Of a DNA stretch of 64,000 nucleotides, positions 8,955 through 17,900 are shown piece by piece. The stretch lies in NCBI RefSeq assembly GCF_002157585.1, contig NZ_BDGB01000161.1, forward strand, positions 62,001 through 126,000. Reading direction: 5' to 3'. Source of the stretch: Lentilactobacillus parakefiri (GTDB lineage Bacteria > Bacillota > Bacilli > Lactobacillales > Lactobacillaceae). How positions within the stretch are numbered: the first letter of the stretch is position 1; each line of letters starts with the position of its first letter. The position numbers and the translations under genes were made by a program. The notes beneath the pieces were generated by a model that made no database searches, was not told where the DNA came from, and saw only the letters and a list, made by a program, of their open reading frames with translations.

Positions 8955-10196
8955 TTAATCTTCAAAATAATTTTTAACCTGCTTGGGTTCAGTTTGAACC
9001 AGCACCTTGCCATTATGAATTGAGTAGAGAATTTCAGACCGTTCGTTCAAGGCGTTATAGAAATTATCGTTGTTCATAATGATGCAGTTAGCCGGTTTGC
9101 CGACCTTGATGCCATAGTGGCCGGTGATATGCATGGCCTTGGCACCGTTAGTCGTAATGAACTGGTAAGAATCCATGATGTCACCGTACCCCATCAAATG
9201 GCCAACGTGAATGCCCATCTCAACGGGATCAAGCATATTACCATTACCCATTGGATACCAAGGATCCTTGATATCATCTTCACCAAAGGCAACGTTGATG
9301 CCATCTTCGGACAATTCTTTAACCCGGGTCATTCCCCGACGTTTTGGATAGGTATCAAACCGGCCGCCCAAGTTGGTGTTAACCAATGGATTGGCAATGA
9401 AATTAATGTGTGACATCTTCAGCAGTCGGAATAATTTATAGGTATAGGCGTCATTATACGAGCCCATCGCCGTGGTATGGCTGGCAGTCACTTTGTCGCC
9501 CATGCCGCTTTCAAGAGCCAAGGTGGCTAGCACTTCAAGGTTGCGTGAAGCTGGGTCGTCAATTTCATCACAATGGACGTCGACCAGCTTACCCTTACTT
9601 TCAGCAACTTTCATCAAGAACTTGAGCGATTCAACCCCATAGTCACGGGTAAATTCAAAGTGGGGAATGCCACCAATCACATCAGCACCCATATCGGCTG
9701 CGGCAATCATCAACTCTTTGCCGTTGGGGTATGAGAGAATTCCTTCTTGGGGAAAGGCCACCAGCTGAAGTTCAACTTGATCGGCAACCTCATCTCTGAC
9801 TTCAATCAAAGCCTTTAAAGCTGTTAAATCCGGATCGGTCACGTCAACATGGCTGCGGACAAATTGAATCCCATTTGCAACTTGAATCTTAAGGGCCTTC
9901 TTTGCCCGGGTCTTCACGTCGTCGATGGTCAACTTTTTCTTTCGTTCACTCCAAATTCGAATCCCGTCGAATAAGGTGCCTGATTGGTTCCATTCGGGAT
10001 CGCCAGCAGTTTGGGTCGCGTCCAGATGAACATGGGGATCAACAAACGGCGGCAATAGTAATTTATCAGTGGCGTCAATCACCTGTTCGCCATCACCGGG
10101 TTCAATTGAAGCGGCAATTTTGACGAACTTGCCATCTTCAATTTTGACATCGCTGGTTTCTTCAGCGTTTTCAATATGGACATTTTTTATCAGCAT
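8955..10196 (-). CDS. codA: Cytosine deaminase (CodA-type amidohydrolase)
   Basis: A 413-residue metal-dependent amidohydrolase that most resembles cytosine deaminase, which converts cytosine to uracil for pyrimidine salvage. Visible marks are the metal-binding PHVHLDA, HCDEIDDP, TASHTTAM, and FGEDDIKDPWYPMGNGNML, which closely follows the CodA active-site loop (usual GHDD, here GEDD). The His-to-Glu change in that loop may mean a different substrate, such as another cyclic amidine. The start is ATG 10196, behind GAGAGGG. No cytosine permease (CodB) gene lies beside it. Confidence 0.82.
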   Translation of the reverse strand: MLIKNVHIENAEETSDVKIEDGKFVKIAASIEPGDGEQVIDATDKLLLPPFVDPHVHLDATQTAGDPEWNQSGTLFDGIRIWSERKKKLTIDDVKTRAKKALKIQVANGIQFVRSHVDVTDPDLTALKALIEVRDEVADQVELQLVAFPQEGILSYPNGKELMIAAADMGADVIGGIPHFEFTRDYGVESLKFLMKVAESKGKLVDVHCDEIDDPASRNLEVLATLALESGMGDKVTASHTTAMGSYNDAYTYKLFRLLKMSHINFIANPLVNTNLGGRFDTYPKRRGMTRVKELSEDGINVAFGEDDIKDPWYPMGNGNMLDPVEMGIHVGHLMGYGDIMDSYQFITTNGAKAMHITGHYGIKVGKPANCIIMNNDNFYNALNERSEILYSIHNGKVLVQTEPKQVKNYFED

Positions 10197-10255
10197 CAGA
10201 TTTATCCCTCTCAATCACGTATTTAATCATATTATAGTCTATTTTGCCGTTGGAG

Positions 10256-10285
10256 TTGGGCGCAATCGGCCGAATGTGCGATAAT
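10256..10285 (+). promoter_or_regulatory. Probable promoter of ktrB
   Basis: TTGGGC and GATAAT hexamers are separated by 18 nt in the space between divergent codA and ktrB. A TATAAT on the minus strand near 10240 is the likely codA promoter. Confidence 0.45.
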
Positions 10286-10342
10286 ACATATGATGTCATC
10301 ATTAGAAATTGGCGATTCTGCCAAGTGAAAGGTACTGATTCT

Positions 10343-11680
10343 TTGAACTCGAAAACCAGGTTGGCCCTCCCACAGATTTTAACATTGGGCTTTCTGATCA
10401 TTATTCTAGTGGGAACCTTTCTGCTGTCACTGCCGATTGCCAGTAAATCCGGTCACATAACCAGCTACATTAACGCATTCTTCACGGCAACTTCTGCCAC
10501 CTGCGTAACGGGGATGACGGTCGTCAACACCGCCCTGCATTGGAGCATCTTCGGCAAGATTGTGATTTTAATGCTGGTTGAAATTGGCGGTCTGGGATTT
10601 ATGACCTTTGCGGTTCTGTTATTTATCTTTATGCGGCGGAAGGTCGATCTCACAACGCGATTGTTGACTCAACAGTCTTTAAACTTGCAGTCATTTGCCA
10701 ATACCAGTTCAGTTGTTTTTTTGGTGGTGCGGATTTCACTGGCCATTCAAGTGCTGGGAACGGGGCTCATCTTCATCGACTTTTATCCTCGGTATGGTTT
10801 GGCGAAGGGACTGGGATACAGCATTTTTCACTCGATCAGTGCCTTTTGTAACGCCGGCTTTGACCTATACGACAACAGTTTGGAGCAATTTCAGACCGAT
10901 CCCCACCTGCTCTTTGTCTTGACCATCCTGATTATTTCAGGCTCATTGGGCTTTCTGGTCTGGAAAGACATTTTATTCTACAGGGAAGATCACCATTTGA
11001 GTCTGCATACCAAATTAGCGCTGACCACCTATCTCGGATTGATTGGCTTCAGCTTTGTGGTGTATCTGTTAACTGAGGGCAACTTTGGGCAGGAGAGCCA
11101 CTTAACCACCTTCCAGCGGATTATGAACACTTGGTTTTTGGCGGTGACGCCACGGACAGCCGGCTTTTATACCATGCCGCTGACGCACATCACAATGGGT
11201 GGCATGTTCTTCACCATGATTTTAATGCTGATTGGGGGAACCCCGGGATCCACTGCCGGCGGGATCAAGACAACCACGGTGGGCATCCTGTTAATCAGAG
11301 TGTGGTCGACGCTTCGTGGCAAGCGAGACGCCACTTTCTGGGGCCGGCGTTTCAGTAACGATAACGTCACCCGGTCACTATCGCTAGTTTTCTTGGTCGC
11401 AGTGGTCTTGTCAATCGCGACAATGATTCTAACTTTCACGGAAACGATCCCGAAAACCCAGGGCTTGGAGTACATCACATTTGACGTTATCTCGGCATTT
11501 GGAACCACCGGTTTTAGTTTGGGACTGGTAGCCCATTTAAGTGTCATCGGCAAATTAATCTTCGCGGCCCTGATGTTCATGGGCAGAGTGGGTATCTTTA
11601 CCGTAATGTATTCACTGCTTAACTCCAAGAGACCCGAAGATGCGTTTCGGTATCCGGAGGAGAATGTGATGATCGGGTAA
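10343..11680 (+). CDS. ktrB: KtrB/TrkH-family potassium uptake membrane subunit
   Basis: A cation channel-like transporter of about 445 residues with the four M1-P-M2 repeats of the Trk/Ktr family. Selectivity loops can be read as TSATCVTGM, SAFCNAGFD, TPRTAGF and SAFGTTGFS, each with its key Gly. The start is uncertain: I choose TTG 10343, since GAAAGG lies 10 nt upstream and the protein then begins NSKTRLALPQILTLGF as in relatives; GTG 10325 is the alternative. The cognate regulatory subunit KtrA is encoded downstream, with a hairpin element in between. It works at the plasma membrane, likely with Na+ or H+ coupling. Confidence 0.9.
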   Translation: MNSKTRLALPQILTLGFLIIILVGTFLLSLPIASKSGHITSYINAFFTATSATCVTGMTVVNTALHWSIFGKIVILMLVEIGGLGFMTFAVLLFIFMRRKVDLTTRLLTQQSLNLQSFANTSSVVFLVVRISLAIQVLGTGLIFIDFYPRYGLAKGLGYSIFHSISAFCNAGFDLYDNSLEQFQTDPHLLFVLTILIISGSLGFLVWKDILFYREDHHLSLHTKLALTTYLGLIGFSFVVYLLTEGNFGQESHLTTFQRIMNTWFLAVTPRTAGFYTMPLTHITMGGMFFTMILMLIGGTPGSTAGGIKTTTVGILLIRVWSTLRGKRDATFWGRRFSNDNVTRSLSLVFLVAVVLSIATMILTFTETIPKTQGLEYITFDVISAFGTTGFSLGLVAHLSVIGKLIFAALMFMGRVGIFTVMYSLLNSKRPEDAFRYPEENVMIG

Positions 11681-11682
11681 GA

Positions 11683-11814
11683 GTGCGACGGGAGCCGGTT
11701 AGCTTTTGAGCATTAGTGTGATAACTGAAGTTAACGCTGGTTTTGCGTTGACTTCAGTTATCGGACTAAGCGGAGAAAGCTGGCTCCCGGAGCACGCCTC
11801 CGCTAGGTAAAATC
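11683..11814 (+). repeat. Modular hairpin element, copy 3
   Basis: Begins GTGCGACGGGAGCCGGTTAG directly after the ktrB stop codon, and closes AAAGCTGGCTCCCGGAGCAC. The inner hairpin is GATAACTGAAGTTAACGC against GCGTTGACTTCAGTTATC. A tail CGCTAGGTAAAATC is shared with copy 5. It sits between ktrB and ktrA, so it may tune the ratio of the two subunits. Confidence 0.8.
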
Positions 11815-11900
11815 CCCCCAAGTACAACACGCAAGGAACAATACAAATCACATTCTCAAGCCAAACAAAATCAACCCTCAACCAAAGGAGCACCAAAAAA

Positions 11901-12566
11901 ATGAAACAAAACTACGCAGTCATCGGCCTTGGCCTATTCGGCTCCAGCATCGTCAACACCTTGCTGGAACACGACCAGGAAGTCCTGGTGATCGATAAAA
12001 ATGAACAACGGGTCAATGAATTTCGTGACCGGGCAACTGAAGCAATTGTAGCTGACACGCAAAATGAATTAGCGTTAACCCAACTAGGTATCGGCAGCTT
12101 TGACAACGTTTTTGTCGCCATCGGTACCGATTTGGAAGCCAGCATTATGACAACCATGATCTGTGAGGAATTAGGGGTCAAAAACCTTGTTTGCAAGGCA
12201 GAAAATGCCCGTCATGCCAAAGTCCTCGAAAAATTAGGCGCAGATGAAGTCATTCAGCCTGAACGAGATATGGGCCAACGAATTGCCCTGCACGTGATGG
12301 AACCTAAAATCCTGAACGACTTAAAACTAAAGGGTGAATTATCAGTGATTGAATTTGAACTGACTAATCCGAAATTATTTAACAAGACCTTGAAAGAACT
12401 CAACTTGACCAATCGTTATCGTATTTCCATGATTGCCCTTTCCCACGCAGATGAGGACGGTGCGATCATCCCAAATCAATCGACGATCACCAAGCCAGGG
12501 GACATCGTCACCATTATCGGCACAGAGAAGGATGTCGAAGCCTTCGAGGCAACCGCGACTGCGTAA
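11901..12566 (+). CDS. ktrA: KtrA/TrkA-type potassium uptake regulatory subunit
   Basis: A 221-residue cytosolic gating ring subunit with an N-terminal RCK_N Rossmann domain (YAVIGLGLFGSSIVNTLLEH, the GxGxxGxxxA-like nucleotide site, and VLVIDKNE) and a C-terminal RCK_C domain (about 135-220, ending GDIVTIIGTEKDVEAFE). It binds nucleotides (ATP/ADP or NAD) and possibly c-di-AMP, and controls KtrB. Strong site AAAGGAG before ATG 11901. The gene is 220 nt downstream of ktrB; the hairpin element lies between, so the pair may be one operon with partial termination. Confidence 0.92.
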   Translation: MKQNYAVIGLGLFGSSIVNTLLEHDQEVLVIDKNEQRVNEFRDRATEAIVADTQNELALTQLGIGSFDNVFVAIGTDLEASIMTTMICEELGVKNLVCKAENARHAKVLEKLGADEVIQPERDMGQRIALHVMEPKILNDLKLKGELSVIEFELTNPKLFNKTLKELNLTNRYRISMIALSHADEDGAIIPNQSTITKPGDIVTIIGTEKDVEAFEATATA

Positions 12567-12602
12567 AAAAGAGCCAAACAACTTTGATAGTTGCTTGACT
12601 CT
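12564..12602 (-). terminator. Terminator of the small basic protein gene
   Basis: On the minus strand a 14-nt stem (AGAGTCAAGCAACT with its near-complement) is followed by T6. In the plus direction the same hairpin directly follows the ktrA stop and may serve both genes. Confidence 0.8.
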
Positions 12603-12634
12603 GACATAATGATGTTCAGCAAAGGATGAACGAA

Positions 12635-12757
12635 TTACTTAGCAGGCTTTTGCTTCAAGAAATGTTGCAAGTCTGATAATTCTTTGTTTCGCTTAATATC
12701 TTTTTTACGGTTAACTGGACGACGTCCTTGTACGCCGTGTGGATGACAAATTCGCAT
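12635..12757 (-). CDS. Small basic protein of unknown function (40 aa)
   Basis: A 40-residue protein beginning MRICHPHGVQGRRPVNRKKD. AAGGAGAG stands 7 nt before its ATG at 12757, and a strong terminator follows, so this is a real short gene; the longer in-frame extension upstream has no ribosome site. About 30% of the residues are Lys or Arg, and CHPHG near the start could bind a metal. I do not recognise the family; a ribosome- or RNA-associated role would fit the charge but is only a guess. Confidence 0.65.
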   Translation of the reverse strand: MRICHPHGVQGRRPVNRKKDIKRNKELSDLQHFLKQKPAK

Positions 12758-12919
12758 AATTAGACTCTCCTTATTTTGTATTATGATTTCATAATTCCAA
12801 TAGACTAAATTATTATAATACAAGTTTAGGTTAGAACGCAAATCAATCTGCAGTTTCTCTATGATTTCTAATGAAATGTGGTATTCTTAATAATTAAATG
12901 AACAGTTGAGGTGATTAAT

Positions 12920-13753
12920 TTGACGGAACAATATCCACAAGCACTGACAATTGCCGGTTCTGATAGCGATGGCAGTGCTGGCATGCAAGCTGATCTACAT
13001 ACATTTTTTAGACGACACATTTACGGAACGGCCGTCATGACCGCCGCGGTTGCCGGCAACAGTTACGGGATTCATGATTCAGTCACCCTGCCGACTTCCT
13101 TCATCGACCAAGAATTCAAAGACTTGGCTGACGACTATCACGTTCGGGCAAGCAAAACCGGGATGTTGGCTGACACGGAACTGATTCGAACGGTAATCAG
13201 AAACTACCAACAATACGATTTTGGACCATTGGTGGTTGATCCGGTGATTACCACCAAGCATGGCAACATGCTGCTGGAACAGAGCGCCTACAAAACGCTC
13301 CGTGATGAGCTTATCCCATTGGCAACCGTGATTACCCCCAACTTCTTTGAAGCACAAAAGCTGGCTGAAATGGAAATTAACACCAAAGACGACATGGTCA
13401 CCGCTGCGCAGAAACTACGGGATCTTGGTGCTGATAACATCATGATCAAGGGCAGTCATCACAAACCCGGGCAAAAAGAAGTATCCGATTATGTGCTCCT
13501 TGAATCCGGCAAAAGCTTCTGGCTGACTGGCGACTTCTTCGATACTGACCGTAAGAACGGCACCGGCGACAGCCTGTCTGCATGTATTGCTGCAGAACTC
13601 GCCCGCGGTAACGATGTTGAAACGGCGGTTCGAATTGCCAAAAAGTTCGTTGATGTTGCAATTGAAAATGAAATCCAAGTCGGCCATCAATTTGGGCCGA
13701 TTAACCATTGGGCACCAGGATATCCGGATCCTGAACAATCAAACAATTCCTGA
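12920..13753 (+). CDS. PfkB-fold kinase: pyridoxine/hydroxymethylpyrimidine (phosphate) kinase
   Basis: A 277-residue ribokinase-fold enzyme of the ThiD/PdxK group, which phosphorylates hydroxymethylpyrimidine (thiamine) or pyridoxal/pyridoxine (B6). Substrate-side ALTIAGSDSDGSAGMQADL is the N-terminal signature; VVDPVITTKHG and TPNFFEA follow; NGTGDSLSACIAAEL holds the anion hole and catalytic Asp (GTGD). The start is TTG 12920 with GAGGTG 7 nt upstream; GTG 12911 is less likely. It is alone, without other thi or pdx genes, so which vitamin it serves is open. Confidence 0.85.
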   Translation: MTEQYPQALTIAGSDSDGSAGMQADLHTFFRRHIYGTAVMTAAVAGNSYGIHDSVTLPTSFIDQEFKDLADDYHVRASKTGMLADTELIRTVIRNYQQYDFGPLVVDPVITTKHGNMLLEQSAYKTLRDELIPLATVITPNFFEAQKLAEMEINTKDDMVTAAQKLRDLGADNIMIKGSHHKPGQKEVSDYVLLESGKSFWLTGDFFDTDRKNGTGDSLSACIAAELARGNDVETAVRIAKKFVDVAIENEIQVGHQFGPINHWAPGYPDPEQSNNS

Positions 13754-13800
13754 TGGCGAAACGCAGCATCAAATAAGTGATATCACACAAAAAATGAATG

Positions 13801-13845
13801 AAAAGGGCGAGGCAAAACTAAATCTTTTGCTCAGGCCCTTTTTGT
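13801..13845 (+). terminator. Rho-independent terminator
   Basis: AAAAGGGC...GCCCTTTTT arms with an inner CAAAA/TTTTG pair and a T5 tail lie about 50 nt after the kinase gene. Confidence 0.82.
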
Positions 13846-13870
13846 TGTCTTAATATTGCCTAGCCGAATA

Positions 13871-13984
13871 GTGGGAAAATAAGCAGCTTCCGGCCGTCTA
13901 AGGTGGATTAGCCAAACATCCAAAATCAGGATATTCGGCTAATCCACCTTAGACTCTGGAAGCTAACTGCTTATTTTCCCACAC
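13871..13984 (-). repeat. Modular hairpin element, copy 4
   Basis: Read on the minus strand it begins GTGGGAAAATAAGCAGTTAG, has an inner stem GTCTAAGGTGGATTAGCC with an apex CGAATATCC/GGATGTTTGG, and closes GGCCGGAAGCTGCTTATTTT. The outer and apical blocks match the copy at 36558 while the stem sequence is different. It lies 9 nt past the stop of the aldo/keto reductase gene. Confidence 0.8.
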
Positions 13985-13992
13985 TGTTTCTA

Positions 13993-14961
13993 TTAACCAA
14001 TATGTCTTTCAAACTTTTTGAATCCAAATAACTTATCGATTCGCCCAAAGTAATCTTCAGGGATCTCCAACTCAACCGCCTTGAGATTATTCTCAAGTTG
14101 GCTGGGTTTGCTTGCCCCCGTGATCAGACTGCTGATGCGCGGATCACGCATTGTCCAAGCTAACGCAAAGGTTGCCAGGTCGGTGTTCAACTCATTTGCC
14201 ATCTTGATCAATTCTTCAACTTTGTCTAAATTATCCTCAGTCAACAACGCCTGAATTTGGTCTTGATAAGTTGCCCGTGATCCGGCAGGAATCTTGTGTC
14301 CCTTACGATACTTCCCAGTCAGTAAGCCTTGAGAAAGTGGTGAAAACGGCACAATTCCCAGCCCTATTTTTTCACAGACGTCCATAAGTTCATGCTCAAT
14401 GTAGCGATCAAACATATTATATTGAGGCTGAACGACTGACATCGGGTGAAGTCCCAGCTTCTGGATCACTAACTAGGCTTCTAGAATTTGAACCGGACGC
14501 CACTCACTGACGCCATAGTAGAGAATCTTGCCCTGGTCAACCAGGTCACTTAACGCCGTTAACGTTTCTTCCAATGGTGTGTTGGGATCAAAACGGTGGC
14601 AGAAGTACAGATCCAAATAATCCGTCTGTAAGTTCGTCAGTGACTGGTCAATCGACTCCATGATGTGTTTGCGTGAAAGCCCACGGTCATTAATGCCAGG
14701 ACCGGTTGGAAAATAAACCTTACTTGACAGCACAATTTCTTTTCGCGGAAATTCTTTGAGTGCTTTGCCCAAAAAGCGTTCAGCCGCCCCACCACTATAG
14801 GCATCAGCACAGTCAAAAAAGTTGATGCCTTTACTAAATGCCAGCTTTAAGCTCTGATCCGCTAAATCTTGTTTGGCTGAATCACTAACATCGGTCATCC
14901 AGCTGCCTAAGGCCAGTTCACTGACTTTGAGGCCTTGCTTCCCTAAATTACGGTATTTCAT
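13993..14961 (-). pseudogene. Aldo/keto reductase with in-frame amber stop
   Basis: An NADPH-dependent aldo/keto reductase of the YghZ/Kv-beta-like group, about 322 residues, interrupted at codon 163 by TAG (14475-14473) in ...VQILEA*LVIQKLG. The frame is unchanged on both sides, so the lesion is one substitution; CAG (Gln) to TAG is a simple C-to-T change. The catalytic tetrad can be seen in the first part: FDCADAYSGG (Asp, Tyr), SSKVYF (Lys), FCHRFD (His). The second part holds the cofactor-binding ITGASKPSQLENN. The N-terminal fragment alone should be inactive. Start ATG 14961 has GAGAGGAAAC upstream. Confidence 0.88.
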
Positions 14962-15063
14962 GATGTTTCCTCTCTTCGTTTCAAGTTTGATTTTTCATGC
15001 ATAAGTTGAGTTTAGCTCTTCGAGTGTACTCGAAGTAAAGGAGGATTAGGTAAAAAAATGGGA

Positions 15064-15270
15064 TTCATGATGTTACTTTGCGGAATTGTGCTTCGCAGGC
15101 CAGACTCCTCCGCTTAGATGAATAAGTAGCCCTACTATTACTTTGCTGAATTGTGCTCCGACGACCCTGATCGCGGTGCATAAGTACAGAATGGCGGGTG
15201 ATGAACACAATTCGTTCATCACCCGCCATTCTGTACTTATGCACCGCGACCAACCCAGGTCTCGTCGCAC
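15064..15270 (-). repeat. Modular hairpin element, copy 5, with duplicated tail
   Basis: On the minus strand it starts GTGCGACGAGACC directly after the antiporter stop codon. It contains a perfect 36-bp inverted repeat (15171-15206 and 15214-15249, 7-nt loop) and closes GGGTCGTCGGAGCAC. The tail AATTCAGCAAAGTAAT (near 15137-15152) is repeated about 65 nt further on as AATTCCGCAAAGTAAC, together with a second GAAGCAC. This is the longest perfect palindrome in the window. Confidence 0.85.
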
Positions 15271-17262
15271 CTAGTCCCTAAACAACTCCATATTCTGCAA
15301 ATAAGTCATCTCATCGGTTGAAATCCGCGTTTGTAGCTTTTCGGCCAATGTCGCATCAATCTTGCCCGTCTGCAGCGAATCCTGAATCAGCTCATACTCG
15401 CTATGGAAAGCACGCATGAACATTTGATAGACGATGTCCATATCAACGTCATGGCCGTTAATTCGTCGGTGTCTGGTTCGATAGAATCGCTTGACCATAT
15501 TAGTTTCAACACCATTTTGGCCCTGCTTGGTCTTTAAGAAGTCCATCACGGCGTTAAAGCCCGCCTCTTCAATTGGCAGAATGTTCTCGCCATGCTTTTC
15601 AAATTGCTCGCGCCAGTAAACCTCTTCCAAAGCCACCGGTGCTGTCAAAAACGCTTCTTGTGCCCGATTCAAATCTTTATACAATCGGCCAACATGTAAG
15701 CTAAATCGAATTCTCAATAACACATTTTTCCAGATTTTTTCATCTGCGGAAAAATTATTTAAGCTCAAAAATTTGGTATAGTATGTTAACTCATCCTGAG
15801 AGATTTTGCCGTCATCAAACATTTTTTGGACGGTCTTTAACTCCACTTGATGGCTTTCGCTCATTAACTGCCGCCGGAGATGGAAGTTCGGTGTGCTGTC
15901 TAGGACTAATTGCTGCTGCAGGGAGTCAATCACAACCTGGGCCTCTGCTTGATGTTCCTTCTCTTTTAGAAGATCGCTAATCGCCGCTTGGATCATCCGC
16001 CTTACCCAGCGATACCGTGGTTGTTGGCTGTCTTGGCTTGGAAGGATGAGCGGCACAAAGATAGTTGGCATAATTAAACTGGTTAAGATAACCACCGCCG
16101 CAACAAAAATCATAATGCCACGAAATTCAAATGGCTGACCGTTCACCGTGTTTGGCATCGAAAACGCCAGTGAAAGCGTGATCGTTCCGTTCGCGCCACT
16201 CAGGGCCATGACCAAACTGTCACGCCACTCGTGGTTTGATTTTACCCGCCGCTTGAGCATGTACCGGCTCCAGATTAATCTCAAAGCCCCTTTTACCGTA
16301 TAGACGCCGATGCCAATCAAAACTAATTTTAAAATATTCAAATTAGGATTGGGCGACTGATGCAATGCCTGGATCACTTCTGGAAGTGACAAGCCCAAAA
16401 GAACAAAGACCACCCCGGACAGGGTTCCGGAAACCACTTCCCAGACGTTGCTGGTCACCAGCTGCATTCGAGACGACGTCAACCGGAGCTTGTCACGCTC
16501 AGAACCCTGAACCAAGCCGGCGGCGACCACCGCCAAAATACCAGAGAACGCTAATTTTTCAGCCAGTAGATATACCAGGAATGGCGACATCAATTGAATC
16601 AGCACCATAATAATCGGCGTATCATCGTTGTAGCGAATCAAGAACAGCCGGGCACTGACAATGACCACCCCGATCAGACTGCCAAACAATAAGCCGCCTA
16701 AAAACTCCCAAAGAAACATCGCAACCGCCAGTTTCAAGGAAAAGGTCCCCGATACAAAGACGGTCAACGATAAATCAAACAGCACAATGCCTGCTGCATC
16801 ATTAAATAGCGACTCATGCTGCAAAATCCCCGCCTGCTCTTCTGCAATCGGGTTGGCCTCAAAAATGGAATTAACCGCCGAGGCATCAGTTGGCGTGACA
16901 ATCGCCAGCAATGCAAAGCACAATGTGAGCGGCAGAATTGTCATGACGACGTGAAGCCCAGAACCGACTACCAGGACGGTGACCAGTACTAAGCCAACCG
17001 CCAGCGACAAAATGTTGGTGATTGACCGGCCAATCCAGAACCGCGAACTGTTTTGTGCCTCATTGAATAACATGGGTGCAATGATCGCCAAAGCAAATGT
17101 CGAGGGATCCAGATGAAAGTCACGGTAGACCGGCAAGACTGCCAGAAGCATCCCCAACACAATCAGAAAAAACGGCAGCGGAATAACCAAAATATGTCGA
17201 GCCAAAATATTAGCTAAAACGACTGCCGCCAAAATAATGGTCAACAGTAACACCATGTCCAT
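15271..17262 (-). CDS. CPA1-family Na+(K+)/H+ antiporter
   Basis: A 663-residue sodium/proton antiporter of the NhaP/CPA1 type. About 12 membrane helices fill residues 1-410. The family's ion-binding region reads TPTDASAVNSIF, and LFNDAAGIVLFDLSL holds the conserved ND. A cytosolic C-terminal region of about 240 residues (from 430, rich in Gln and charged residues) is likely regulatory. It expels Na+ or K+ for pH and salt homeostasis, fitting the nearby Ktr uptake genes. Start ATG 17262 has AGAGGGGGA upstream. Monocistronic. Confidence 0.9.
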   Translation of the reverse strand: MDMVLLLTIILAAVVLANILARHILVIPLPFFLIVLGMLLAVLPVYRDFHLDPSTFALAIIAPMLFNEAQNSSRFWIGRSITNILSLAVGLVLVTVLVVGSGLHVVMTILPLTLCFALLAIVTPTDASAVNSIFEANPIAEEQAGILQHESLFNDAAGIVLFDLSLTVFVSGTFSLKLAVAMFLWEFLGGLLFGSLIGVVIVSARLFLIRYNDDTPIIMVLIQLMSPFLVYLLAEKLAFSGILAVVAAGLVQGSERDKLRLTSSRMQLVTSNVWEVVSGTLSGVVFVLLGLSLPEVIQALHQSPNPNLNILKLVLIGIGVYTVKGALRLIWSRYMLKRRVKSNHEWRDSLVMALSGANGTITLSLAFSMPNTVNGQPFEFRGIMIFVAAVVILTSLIMPTIFVPLILPSQDSQQPRYRWVRRMIQAAISDLLKEKEHQAEAQVVIDSLQQQLVLDSTPNFHLRRQLMSESHQVELKTVQKMFDDGKISQDELTYYTKFLSLNNFSADEKIWKNVLLRIRFSLHVGRLYKDLNRAQEAFLTAPVALEEVYWREQFEKHGENILPIEEAGFNAVMDFLKTKQGQNGVETNMVKRFYRTRHRRINGHDVDMDIVYQMFMRAFHSEYELIQDSLQTGKIDATLAEKLQTRISTDEMTYLQNMELFRD

Positions 17263-17788
17263 TTAGTCGTCCCCCTCTACCTATTAATCGTTTCTAGTTT
17301 ATCACCGAACGCTCCAAAAGTGCTGTGGTGAGACTTCAGAGAATAACAAGTAGCTAGCAACAAAGGAAAAGACGCACGACAAAATTGAAGTGTCATGTTA
17401 TCTGTCTAGAAGAATCCACTGCAGTCGTTAAGTGCTAACTTCCATTTTACAAGAAAGAATTTCGTTGGTTTAGAGGCAAAAATCCATTGTTCCTCTTCTT
17501 AGAAGTTTAGATTATATCCACTTACAATTGAACAAGGCAAGAAAAGTAGAGTTCATGCTAAATGACTAATTGGTTATCTTAATATTTTACGAATATAACG
17601 TGCATCAACAAAGGGCGCAAGAGTATTCGAGAGATATACTACTTAATATTACCTACAATCGTTCAACATAAACACTCATTGATGAAATAATATACATTTC
17701 GATTATCCATATTCTCTCAGCTTCTTGTCTGTTATTGTAGTGTTCCGTCCTACATGTTTTAGTGTAAACAACCATAGTTAACAATTAT
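17263..17788. other. AT-rich intergenic region without recognisable gene
   Basis: About 530 nt of AT-rich sequence between the antiporter and the secreted-protein cluster. I see no convincing start with a ribosome site and no stable hairpin. The shift in base composition against the flanking genes may mark an acquired segment. Confidence 0.5.
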
Positions 17789-17804
17789 TGTGATGTATAT
17801 CACA
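17789..17804. promoter_or_regulatory. CRP/FNR-like palindrome upstream of the secreted cluster
   Basis: TGTGATGTATATCACA has perfect TGTGA-N6-TCACA half sites, the form recognised by CRP/FNR-family regulators. A second palindrome GTTATGTCATAAC follows at 17828-17840. Both lie within 115 nt of the first start codon (17901). No regulator of this family is in the window. Confidence 0.45.
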
Positions 17805-17900
17805 TTTAATATTTCAATTTTCAACCCGTTATGTCATAACAGGTATGGAACATAAACTGTATGCTTATGTTCACAAATATAACAAATGGGGGATTTTATC

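Noticed and set aside
10244-10342. N-terminal extension of ktrB from ATG 10244 or 10274
   Set aside because: These codons overlap the -10 of the likely promoter and lack homology-like sequence; TTG 10343 has a fair ribosome site.
11167-11628. A 153-codon frame antisense to ktrB
   Set aside because: Shadow of the conserved ktrB frame; no ribosome site and no recognisable domain.
12635-12841. A longer 68-residue form of the small basic protein
   Set aside because: Only the internal ATG 12757 has AAGGAGAG; the extension reads AT-rich leader sequence.
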